Below, piece by piece: positions 55,701-61,486 of a stretch of DNA of 64,000 nucleotides (its first letter is position 1; each line of letters begins with the position of its first letter). The stretch lies in assembly GCF_900128895.1 (NCBI RefSeq), contig NZ_FSQW01000001.1, positions 1,798,001-1,862,000 of the forward strand, written 5' to 3'. The notes under the pieces were generated by a model. It saw only the letters and a program-made list of their open reading frames with translations. It did no database searches and was not told where the DNA came from. A program made the position numbers and the translations under genes. This stretch comes from Parasphingorhabdus marina DSM 22363. Its GTDB lineage: Bacteria; Pseudomonadota; Alphaproteobacteria; Sphingomonadales; Sphingomonadaceae.

Positions 55701-57569
55701 CAGACCAATATTGGTTTTGGCAGCCTCAATGCCGCCGGCAGTGATCTGACCATCCTTGCCAATGGCGACATCCTGTTCAACGAAGCGCGCGCTCTGGGGA
55801 ATATTTCGCTGACCAGCACCGGCGGACTGGTCGATGGGGGGACAGTCTCAGCCGATCCCGCGGGACCGGGCCTGATTACGGTTGAAGGTGCCCTCGGGAT
55901 TGAACTGGACAATATTTCCGGTTCAAGCGCCACGTTGACGTCAAGCGGGAACCGGGTTGCGGTCCGCAGCGATATTGATCTGACCGGCACGGTCGATGCT
56001 ACCGGAGCCGATGTCCTTCTGAATTCGGCCAGCGGATTTGATGTGCAGGCTGAAGCCACCGCCGGCAGTATTGATCTCGACAGTGATGGCAATCTCGACA
56101 TTTTGAGCGCCCAGGCCAGTGATGGCATCGCAGCATCGTCCCTGGGGAATGTCACCATATCCGGAGATATCCAGGCCGGCAGTGCGCTGGGTCTGGTCGC
56201 GGGCAATCTGCTTGATATCCAGGCGCTCGCGTCCGGCACGACGATCATCACGTCGTCGGCTGATATCAATATTGCCGGTTCCGGACAGCTGGGCGAATTC
56301 GCTCGCACGAACACGATATTGATCAACAGCGACGGCTCACAGCGGGCGATCCTTGGCGGCACCGGAACCACCGGTGTGTTCAGTCTGTCAAATGCCGAGT
56401 TTTCGCGCATCCAGTCCGGGCTCTCGCTTTCGGTATTTGTGACCGCCACGGGCGGTTCTGATCCGGATCTGGTCATTCAGGATCTGGCTGCCGATACCGG
56501 TGATCTCGGCTCCGGGCGAACCGGGAATATCGGGCAGGCGGGCTTCCTGTTGTTCACCTCTGAACAGTCGGTGCGGGTGGACGGGGAGCTCACGCTGAGC
56601 AACGTGACGGCTGGAACGGGATTACAGCTGGTGGCACTGGAGCAGCTGCGGATCAACGCGGAGGGCGGTCTGATTGAGCTGACCGACGGCGCGGGGGCCT
56701 TTGGTCAGTCCGGCAGTCTGCTGCTCACCGGGGAAGATATCCTGGTGATGACGGATCAGGCACTGACAGATATCGGCCTGTTGACGCTCGCCGACACGGA
56801 TGCCCGGCTGGCAGACAGCGATGGGCTGAATATTCCGGACGGTTTCATTCGTGCCGGCAATGCACAAATCGTCGCCGGAAGCAGTTTTCTGGTTCAAAAC
56901 AGCGTACCCGGCACCGACTTTGATGACCGGAGAGGCGCGACGTTGGCGAGCATTTTCGTTGCCGGTTCCGGACCAGCAGATCTGGATATTGTGTTCAATG
57001 GCCTGGTCGCAGGTCAGACGGGCTTCGATGCCATTCCCGTTTTCACCTTGCTCAGCAGTGCGGCGCCAAATTCCACGGTCAATGGCTGTCTCCTGGCCAA
57101 TCCGGGAGCCTGTCTGCCGCCAACCCCGACGCCCACACCCACACCCACTCCGACGCCGACACCGACCCCAACACCTGCGCCAACACCGACACCAACCCCA
57201 ACACCAACCCCAACCCCAACACCTGCGCCAACGCCAACGCCTACACCAACTCCGGCTCCCGCACCCACGCCAACACCGGTGCCTACACCAACGCCCACTC
57301 CGGAACCCGAACCCATTGATCCGGTGCAGGATATTGTCGAGGAACAGGTGACGCCGGCCGAAACAGACGTCACGATGGATCCGATGCAGACCAGCATCAT
57401 CCAGTTCGGGGAAACAGAGAATCTGGGAGAGACGCTGCTGATCGAGGAACCGGTCACGGGAATGGGCAATGACGACCTGTGGGTCCCGCCCTCCGAATGC
57501 AATGGTCCGGACTGCGAAGGTGGCGGCGAAGAGGACGAACCGGAAGCCGAGCCAGCGGAGACGCCTTGA
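49701..57569 (+). CDS. Giant filamentous-haemagglutinin-like exported adhesin
   Basis: 2622 residues from the ATG at 49701 with GGGGG at 49692-49696. An extended signal region (RRGGLRLGGLATIAFMLAWNSQTAQAQ) is followed by a TPS-type haemagglutination domain (about 65-215) with VINWSTLDVQT, GDIWFYSPGGIITG and FDVGSLVLSAS. A long beta-helix follows, containing eight roughly 159-residue repeats from about residue 460 to 1650, then diverged repeats, a Thr-Pro linker (about 2473-2536) and an acidic tail (ECNGPDCEGGGEEDEPEAE). Such proteins are secreted by a TpsB-type outer-membrane channel (two-partner secretion). No tpsB gene is in the window, and there is no C-terminal beta-barrel. Almost Cys-free, as usual for such proteins. 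Confidence 0.85.
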   Translation: MTTARVPTGPLFCDSNHSRTPVNRGVRRGGLRLGGLATIAFMLAWNSQTAQAQVAPGPVVSPTQAFQASPTFAQGNGIHDTTANLDTVTLSTAQTVINWSTLDVQTPQQTSNSVNVLDTGSTLQFVGPANGYTVLNRILPTAGTGGTFRPVSLNGTVDSRLGSTGGAQGGDIWFYSPGGIITGASSQFDVGSLVLSASTLDNIDNGGAELNFTGVSQTNATVTVSAGTAINANGYVAIVAPRIEQDGNINADGSIAYVAADEAVLTINQGLFDISVGIGTSDSAGIDHSGVTTGPARSGDADNQTIYMVAVPKNQALTMLIAGSAGYAAAVNALERDGNIILSAGGDVAQNQIDETIVSGRNANISISGGNLTNSTDMFADDDLSIVTGDFVGGRLFAGDIITIDATGSAIVDTVVSDRNTSITAASIGLSSGTAGIDLILNATAGDIVGSGTISIDRFVNLDATGDISFGSLTAGNTFNADAGGSISFTEANTLQSQIIFNAGGDINGGSMFTTDVPGITDSITLNAATGNTTVGNITSAQSLFINAINIDTGSLDVESVANVLATGTANVAAVSTNTGAATVRGTSVTLGTADSRNLILDATSTSLMVTGDIISAGLINLDAATDISFVNAQASNTFTADAGGDIRFTTANTSQSQIIFDAGGNIVGTSLTSVDVPGITDSISLTAVEDIILASVNSAQDINLTADNISANLLDAAVFLNVNAAQVADLGTVNSGLDARIISSVVDLADGSIDRGLTISAANANLNVTGTVDVGGLINLDASGDITFGSLTAGNTFTADAGGSINFTEANTTQAQIIFNAGTDINGGTMFSTDVPGITDSITLNATTGNVTVGDISSAQAITINAINIDAGVLDAESFASALGSGTVDVTAVNTNTGTGTVRGASVLLGSADARNLVLTAIIAGLTVTGDINSAGLIDLDAATDIDFLNAQAGNTFTANAVGDIRFTTANTSQAQIIFDAGANITGTSMMSVDVPGITDSISLNAGDDITLDTVVSGQDINLTGDNITARLLDADVFLTVNAAQIADLGRVNSGLDTRISSSFVDLADGSIDRNLSIAASNADLTVAGTVTVGALINLDASGDITFGSLTAGNTFTADAGGSINFTEANTTRSQIIFNAGTDINGGSLFSRDVAGITDSISLSALTGNVTVGDIDSAQDIIIRGIDVSSGTLDAQSNATVLATGIADVGAINTNTAIATVRGTSVTLGSADTANIVLDATDTNLTVTGDILSAGVINLDAVTDIIFAGAQAGNTFTADAGGDIRFTTANTRQSQILFDAGGSIIGGSLMSEDVPGITDSISLVAANDIEIDSAISAQALNLTANNITASLLDAASFLNATAVQSTDIETANSGFDAGLTGAFVTLDNGTVGRSLNLNATNGDVDGTGIIDVGGLINLDATGNITFGALTAGNTFTADAGGSIDFTEANTTQSQIIFNAGTDINGGSMFTTDVPGITDSITLNALSGDVTTGDIFSAQSIAINAVNIDAGILDAVSAATILASGTADIGAVNTDTGSATVRGSGVTLGAADVRNLALEATGTSLTVNGDIISAGVINLDAVTDIRFADAQAANTFTADAGGNIRFTGANTSQSQIIFNAGTDINGGSMFSRDVPGITDNITLNAVNGTIAVGDVVTAQDVFLNANNILFDSLTGPNRIILSAPSGTIGLNNGPGDITSGGLIDLDANAINVGRLETPTTITLAATGTAAADELVSGTTSQVTGASVVVNSGNIGTSLTLNATAGNIDGNGTIDVGTVVNLDATGDAGFGIINGGTATPSAFTVDAGGAIRFAGATSATSIDLNAGDAILGGDLDAPGSLNLNGADIAIGNATTPDINFISAANILFDSLSSANSIDLTANGGRIGRNIGSGDISSNGDITLVAQEIDLTDLQADGNISAQITLADSRFGRVEAGGEVLIDGAAAVVVDDTRSGTTSRISGTSVLLNNGTIGTDLFVTATAGAISGTGTITVDGEIDLDAQTNIGFGSLNAAGSDLTILANGDILFNEARALGNISLTSTGGLVDGGTVSADPAGPGLITVEGALGIELDNISGSSATLTSSGNRVAVRSDIDLTGTVDATGADVLLNSASGFDVQAEATAGSIDLDSDGNLDILSAQASDGIAASSLGNVTISGDIQAGSALGLVAGNLLDIQALASGTTIITSSADINIAGSGQLGEFARTNTILINSDGSQRAILGGTGTTGVFSLSNAEFSRIQSGLSLSVFVTATGGSDPDLVIQDLAADTGDLGSGRTGNIGQAGFLLFTSEQSVRVDGELTLSNVTAGTGLQLVALEQLRINAEGGLIELTDGAGAFGQSGSLLLTGEDILVMTDQALTDIGLLTLADTDARLADSDGLNIPDGFIRAGNAQIVAGSSFLVQNSVPGTDFDDRRGATLASIFVAGSGPADLDIVFNGLVAGQTGFDAIPVFTLLSSAAPNSTVNGCLLANPGACLPPTPTPTPTPTPTPTPTPTPAPTPTPTPTPTPTPTPAPTPTPTPTPAPAPTPTPVPTPTPTPEPEPIDPVQDIVEEQVTPAETDVTMDPMQTSIIQFGETENLGETLLIEEPVTGMGNDDLWVPPSECNGPDCEGGGEEDEPEAEPAETP
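51081..54908 (+). repeat. Four exact-length 957-bp tandem repeats, each made of two related halves
   Basis: Using the NLDA-type codon as marker, A-halves begin at 51081, 52038, 52995 and 53952 and B-halves at 51561, 52518, 53475 and 54432. Every A-to-A and B-to-B step is exactly 957 bp (319 codons), with halves of 480 and 477 bp. A-halves read GSLTAGNTFTADAGGSI.FTEANT, B-halves AQAGNTFTADAGGDIRFTTANT; both continue SQIIF.AG..I.G...DVPGITDSI. The last unit is less regular after about 54650. Synonymous positions differ widely between copies. Confidence 0.9.
57120..57310 (+). repeat. Thr-Pro hexanucleotide repeat tract in the adhesin gene
   Basis: About 60 codons alternate Thr and Pro with a few Ala, Val and Glu, encoded by ACN-CCN hexamers. 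Gain or loss of hexamers would change linker length without a frameshift. It probably spans the cell wall or holds the beta-helix away from the acidic tail. Confidence 0.85.
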
Positions 57570-57628
57570 GGGCATGGCAGTCAGCGCGCCGAATTCACGA
57601 TTGGCAAAAGGCTGCTGGAAGGGAAATC

Positions 57629-57715
57629 TGGTGCCCAGAAGAGGACTCGAACCTCCACGTCCCGAAAGACACCAGCACCTGAAGCTGGCGCGTCTACCAA
57701 TTCCGCCATCTGGGC
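57629..57715 (-). tRNA. tRNA-Leu (anticodon CAG), CCA encoded
   Basis: On the minus strand the acceptor stem GCCCAGA pairs with TCTGGGC, followed by discriminator A and an encoded CCA. The D-arm is GGCGGAATTGGTAGACGC, the anticodon stem-loop CCAGC-TTCAGGT-GCTGG gives anticodon CAG, a long variable arm (class II) follows, and the T-arm is GAGGTTCGAGTCCTC. Length 87 with CCA. Decodes CUG. Confidence 0.95.
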
Positions 57716-57902
57716 ACGGGGTAGGGGGGAGCCTTTAGGCCAGACCATTTGAACATGTCAACCAGTTGCGTCGGCCGGATGGAAGAATGTTTTCTCCGCT
57801 CGCTGGCTTCCCATCGCACACATATCGGGAAAGTCATGGCGGTCCCGCTGCGGACGCGGAAAAGCAGGAGGTGCGAAGGGCAGATTTGCGTCTTTCCGAA
57901 TA

Positions 57903-57926
57903 GGTGTTATATATGAATAATACACC
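57903..57926. promoter_or_regulatory. GGTG-N16-CACC dyad upstream of the CPBP gene
   Basis: Inverted repeat centred at 57914.5, 21 bp before the CPBP start and overlapping a TATATA -10-like element (57908-57913) with TTGCGT at 57886. As far as I recall, GGTG-N16-CACC is the form of operator reported for YtrA-type GntR regulators; no such regulator is in the window. Confidence 0.5.
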
Positions 57927-57946
57927 ATCAATCAGAGAAAGTCCCC

Positions 57947-58662
57947 ATGTCAGAATCAATCCTGGAAACCGAGAGACACGTTCCCGCCCGGCGAGAAAAC
58001 CATGCCGGCGCCTGGCAGGACCTTGCGATCATCATTGCCGTTCTGGTGATCGTCAAGCAGTCGGTGCTTCCGTTCAGCTATTTATATGCCGGTCCGGCAT
58101 CCACGTTCAGCGCGATGATTGTCGGCACCATCCTCTTGCGGCGCAGGGGAAGGGGCTGGTCAGATCTGGGACTGCGCTGGCCGGACAACTGGCTGCGGAT
58201 AGCGGGGCTCACGATCCTCACCATGGCCGCCTTTATATTGGCGACCCAGTTGATGGATTTCGTTGCCGTCCGCTTCTTTCCCGATGTCGGAACCTCTGGC
58301 CGGTTTGACCATGTCGAAGGAAATCTTCCGGCCTATATCGGGATCATGGCACTGGTCTGGACACATGGCTCGTTTTTCGAAGAGCTGCTCTTTCGGGCCT
58401 TTGTCATCGATCGCACCAGCACCGCGCTGGGTGGCGGATGGAAAGCCGATCTGGCGGCCGCGCTGGTTTCATCGGTCTTCTTCGGATATCGGCATTATTA
58501 TTATCAGGGATGCACGGCGCCCTAGTGACTGGTGCCGGCGGACTGGCTTTCGCGCTTCTCTATATCTGGTTTGGCCGGAAGAACATCCTGCCGCTCGTTT
58601 TTGCCCATGGCATATTCAACAGCCTGGGCCAGACATTCCGGTTTTTGGGAATCAGGGACTGA
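57947..58662 (+). pseudogene. CPBP family intramembrane metalloprotease, frameshifted
   Basis: The frame from the ATG at 57947 gives a CPBP (Abi) membrane protease up to FGYRHYYYQG and then runs out of frame to a stop at 58523-58525. The missing remainder (MHGALVTGAGGLAFALLYIWFGRKNILPLVFAHGIFN) is in the -1 frame from about 58510 to 58662. All three CPBP motifs are present across both frames: EELLFR, FGYRH and HGIFN. One lost base in the GGG at 58507-58509 explains the break. It may be a real inactivating mutation, a programmed shift or a sequencing error. About six membrane helices. Family members process prenylated peptides or confer bacteriocin immunity. Confidence 0.8.
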
Positions 58663-58684
58663 CGCACTGGTTCTGCCATATGGA

Positions 58685-58717
58685 TTGACATACTGTAATA
58701 GTGTATTAATACACTAT
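58685..58717 (+). promoter_or_regulatory. Promoter with perfect 20-bp palindrome upstream of the EreA/ChaN-like gene
   Basis: TTGACA (58685-58690) and TAATAC (58707-58712) at 16-bp spacing look like -35 and -10 elements. The perfect palindrome ATAGTGTATTAATACACTAT at 58698-58717 covers the -10, as expected for a repressor operator. It shares GTGT/ACAC arms with the dyad upstream of the CPBP gene but with different spacing. Confidence 0.7.
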
Positions 58718-58746
58718 AGATCATCTTTGATATGCGGGAGGATGCC

Positions 58747-60027
58747 ATGAAGCCTATTGCCAATATTGTATCTGCGACCTTGCTGGCCTGTCTGGCGCCG
58801 ACGGTGCCGGTGATGGCGGAAAGTGCGGAAGACGTTCCGGCTTATGCCAAGAAACTGGCCGAAGCGGGAAAGCTCCACCGGTTGGCCCTCGAATATGACG
58901 GCGAGACCTTTTCCGGTCCGGCCATGGACAAGCTGCTGGAAGAAGGCCGCAAGGCGCAGTTTTTCCTGATCGGCGAAGAACATGGCATCGCCGAGAATCC
59001 CGAGCTGGCAACCGCCCTTTTCAAGCAGTTACAGCCCGCCGGCTATGCAAAACTTGTCATTGAGGTGTCGCCGTATGTGGCGTCCCACATGGACGAAACA
59101 CTGCGAAAGGGCGGCATTGACGGGTTGCGGAATCTGTTTGCCCGGCCGGGTGGTGAACCGGCCTTTTTCGGAATGCGCGAGGAAGCGCAATTTCTGGCCG
59201 ATGTGCGGGCGAGTTCCGGTTCTTCGGAACCCCTGTTGTGGGGCGTGGACTATGAAGTCGCAAGCGAGCGGCTGTTGCTGTCGGCGCTGGAGGAAATGGA
59301 CAAGCCGGAAGCGGCGGTGGTCAAACTCGCAGCACTGCGCAACGCATCGGATGCCTCCTGGGAGAAATATGAAGAGACGCGCGGCCCGCAATATATTTTC
59401 AGCTTCTCCGGTGATCCCGAACTGGTCCAGGCGGTGAAAGACGCCTGGCCGGAACGCAGCGGGCAGGCCGAGCAGTTACTGAACACGCTTCAACAGACAC
59501 TGGAGATCAATCGTCTGTTTGTCGGCCGCCAAATACTGGAATCCAACGCCCAGCGCAGCGCGCTCATCAGGTCCAACTTTCTGAAGCACTGGGCCGCCGA
59601 AAAAGCACGCGGCGAAACCCCCCGGGTCATGGTCAAACTGGGCGCATCGCATCTCGTGCGCGGACGAAACTTCACCGAAGTCTTCGACCTGGGACCGATG
59701 CTCCACGAAATCGCGACACTGGAGGGAGGCAAGGCATTCAGTGTCCTGGTCCTGCCGGGGCTGAACGCGCAGACAGCGGTGTTCGATCCAACGCAATTCA
59801 GCTATCGTCCGGCACCGGCAAAAGACGGTTATGCCAAGGCGGCGAGGCCGCTTTATGACGCAGCCTGGCCGGACAAGTATACGCTGATCGACCTGCGGCC
59901 GCTGCGTTCGATATTGCGGTCCCCCCGATCCGGCGCATCGGCCAGCCTGATGAAGACGGTTCACGGGTTTGACATGGTTCTCATCATGTCAGGTTCCACG
60001 GCTTCTGCCGAATTGACGCATCCCTAG
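58747..60027 (+). CDS. Exported erythromycin-esterase/ChaN-like protein
   Basis: 426 residues from the ATG at 58747 with GGGAGG at 58736-58741; the ATG at 58732 would place the ribosome site inside the gene. Signal peptide (MKPIANIVSATLLACLAPTVPVMA). The EreA/ChaN-like superfamily motifs are FFLIGEEHGIAENPELATALF, LVIEVSPYVASHM, LWGVDYEVA and VMVKLGASHLVRG, with the conserved Glu and His residues of the fold. Members include esterases that open macrolides and haem-binding lipoproteins; activity here is unknown. It follows the frameshifted CPBP gene; both upstream regions have GTGT/ACAC dyads, so they may share a regulator. Confidence 0.75.
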   Translation: MKPIANIVSATLLACLAPTVPVMAESAEDVPAYAKKLAEAGKLHRLALEYDGETFSGPAMDKLLEEGRKAQFFLIGEEHGIAENPELATALFKQLQPAGYAKLVIEVSPYVASHMDETLRKGGIDGLRNLFARPGGEPAFFGMREEAQFLADVRASSGSSEPLLWGVDYEVASERLLLSALEEMDKPEAAVVKLAALRNASDASWEKYEETRGPQYIFSFSGDPELVQAVKDAWPERSGQAEQLLNTLQQTLEINRLFVGRQILESNAQRSALIRSNFLKHWAAEKARGETPRVMVKLGASHLVRGRNFTEVFDLGPMLHEIATLEGGKAFSVLVLPGLNAQTAVFDPTQFSYRPAPAKDGYAKAARPLYDAAWPDKYTLIDLRPLRSILRSPRSGASASLMKTVHGFDMVLIMSGSTASAELTHP

Positions 60028-60086
60028 ATCTGCCTGGATCGCGCCAGGCCGACAGACTCTGATCCATGTGTTGACTCTTGAAAAAT

Positions 60087-60123
60087 AGTTCGTATACGTA
60101 CTTATATTTAGTTCACATACGAA
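60087..60123. promoter_or_regulatory. Candidate MarR operator with direct and inverted repeats
   Basis: AGTTCGTATACG (60087-60098) recurs as AGTTCACATACG (60110-60121), 23 bp apart. TTCGTAT (60089-60095) and ATACGAA (60117-60123) also form an inverted repeat. The block overlaps the likely promoter (TTGACT at 60071) directly upstream of marR, which suggests autorepression. Confidence 0.6.
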
Positions 60124-60130
60124 ATAAATT

Positions 60131-60601
60131 ATGCAGCAACCCAGAATATTCCATCTCATGCAAAAAGCGCATAGCAGCCTGTTTCGGGCCGCGGACCGGT
60201 TCCTCGGCGAGGAAGTCGGTCTGTCGACCTCCCAGCATGCGGTCCTGCTCATATTGATGCAGCATGATGGCGCGCCGATTTCCGCGATCGCCGGGGAGCT
60301 GAAAATGGGCAAGTCCAGCCTTACCGGCCTGATCGATCGCATGGAGAAAAAGGGGCTGGTGTCGCGCCGGCAGAGCGCGGACGATGCGCGCAGTTTTGAA
60401 ATCCATATCCGGGATCACGGGCGCCATCTTGTCCGGTCGACATTGCCCGGAACCAAACGGATCAATCGCAGCATTCTCGAGCCGTTTTCTGCCCAAGAAC
60501 AGGAAGTTATCGCCCGATTTCTCAACCATGTGGCGAGCAATGCCGATGAAATTGTGGCCACCCAGACCTCAAGGAAACACAAGGAAAACCACCCGCAATG
60601 A
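60131..60601 (+). CDS. MarR family transcriptional regulator
   Basis: 156 residues. Winged-helix core: LSTSQHAVLLILMQHDGAPISAIAGELKMGKSSLTGLIDRMEKKGLVSRRQSADDARSFEIHI, with the DDAR wing motif. MarR proteins are dimers that release DNA on binding small aromatic or acyl-CoA ligands. Its stop overlaps the ATG of the crotonase gene (ATGA), so the two are translationally coupled and the ligand may be a CoA ester processed by that enzyme (inference). No clear ribosome site precedes the ATG at 60131. Confidence 0.9.
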   Translation: MQQPRIFHLMQKAHSSLFRAADRFLGEEVGLSTSQHAVLLILMQHDGAPISAIAGELKMGKSSLTGLIDRMEKKGLVSRRQSADDARSFEIHIRDHGRHLVRSTLPGTKRINRSILEPFSAQEQEVIARFLNHVASNADEIVATQTSRKHKENHPQ

Positions 60602-61359
60602 GCAACAATATTGATCTTTCAACCGCCGACCGCGTCACCACATTGACGATCGCGCGCGCCGACAAAAAGAATGCAATCACGCAGGACATGTATGCCGCCA
60701 TGGCCGAGGCGATCACGGACTATGGTCAGGATATGGACGTCCGGGCCTTGGTCATCACGGGCGCGGGCGACATGTTTACCGCCGGGAATGACCTGCAGGA
60801 TTTTTCAACCGGAGGCGCGGATCAGGATGAGATTCCGCCGGTCTCGCGTTTCCTCCATGCGCTTCGGGATTGTCCGAAACCCGTTGTGGCTGCGGTCAAT
60901 GGTCCGGCCATCGGGGTGGGGCTCACCATGTTGCTGCACTGCGATCTGGTCTATGCCGGGCAAAGCGCCACGTTCAATGCACCATTTGTAAAACTCGGCC
61001 TGGTTCCGGAAGCCGCATCGTCGTTATTGCTTCCCGCCGCCGTGGGCATGGCTGTCGCCAATGACATATTACTTGCAGGGCGTACGTTGAATGCTGAGGA
61101 GGCTTTGCGGTTTGGGCTGATTGCCCGGATATTTCCGGACGGGGAGCTACAGGAAGCGGCACGGCAGATTGCACTGCATATTGCCAGTTCGGCGCCCAAT
61201 GCGCTCAGGCAATCCAAATCACTGATCCGGAATCAGCGCGATCAGATTGCCGACCAGATGCAGGCTGAAGGCAGATTGTTCGTGGATCAGTTGCAGTCGC
61301 CCGACTTCCGGGAAAGTGTCGCCGCGATGATGGAAAAGCGCGCACCCAATTACGGCTGA
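60598..61359 (+). CDS. Enoyl-CoA hydratase/isomerase family protein (isomerase-like active site)
   Basis: 253 residues, full crotonase fold. Oxyanion-hole regions: GAGDMFTAGNDLQDF and AAVNGPAIGVGLTMLLHCDLVYA. In the catalytic loop FNAPFVKLGLVPEAASSLLLP only one of the two usual glutamates is present (in PEAASS), the arrangement of enoyl-CoA isomerases and related enzymes rather than classic hydratases. So delta3-delta2 isomerisation is the better guess, stated as inference. Coupled to marR upstream. Confidence 0.85.
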   Translation: MSNNIDLSTADRVTTLTIARADKKNAITQDMYAAMAEAITDYGQDMDVRALVITGAGDMFTAGNDLQDFSTGGADQDEIPPVSRFLHALRDCPKPVVAAVNGPAIGVGLTMLLHCDLVYAGQSATFNAPFVKLGLVPEAASSLLLPAAVGMAVANDILLAGRTLNAEEALRFGLIARIFPDGELQEAARQIALHIASSAPNALRQSKSLIRNQRDQIADQMQAEGRLFVDQLQSPDFRESVAAMMEKRAPNYG

Positions 61360-61486
61360 GGGCGTCGCCCGCATCTTGCGCCGCAAGGCAGCGGCAAACA
61401 GTCGTTAGCGCTATGTAAACTATGTTTTGGTACCAGTCTGTTCCATCGGATCAGACAACGAAGCATGGGGCCGAAACGGACGAAAA

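Larger units (their letters stand above)
57570..57946. other. Intergenic region carrying a tRNA gene and a promoter dyad
   Basis: 377 bp between the adhesin and the CPBP gene. It contains tRNA-Leu on the minus strand (57629-57715) and a GGTG-N16-CACC dyad at 57903-57926. No other gene is seen. Confidence 0.6.

Noticed and set aside
51323-56476. Several long minus-strand frames across the adhesin gene
   Set aside because: They arise from the repetitive, codon-biased sequence of the adhesin and repeat with its period; composition is Ser/Pro/Val-rich noise.
57629-58662. tRNA-Leu as an integration site with a decayed island
   Set aside because: No integrase, no direct repeat of the tRNA 3' end, and neighbouring genes look chromosomal.
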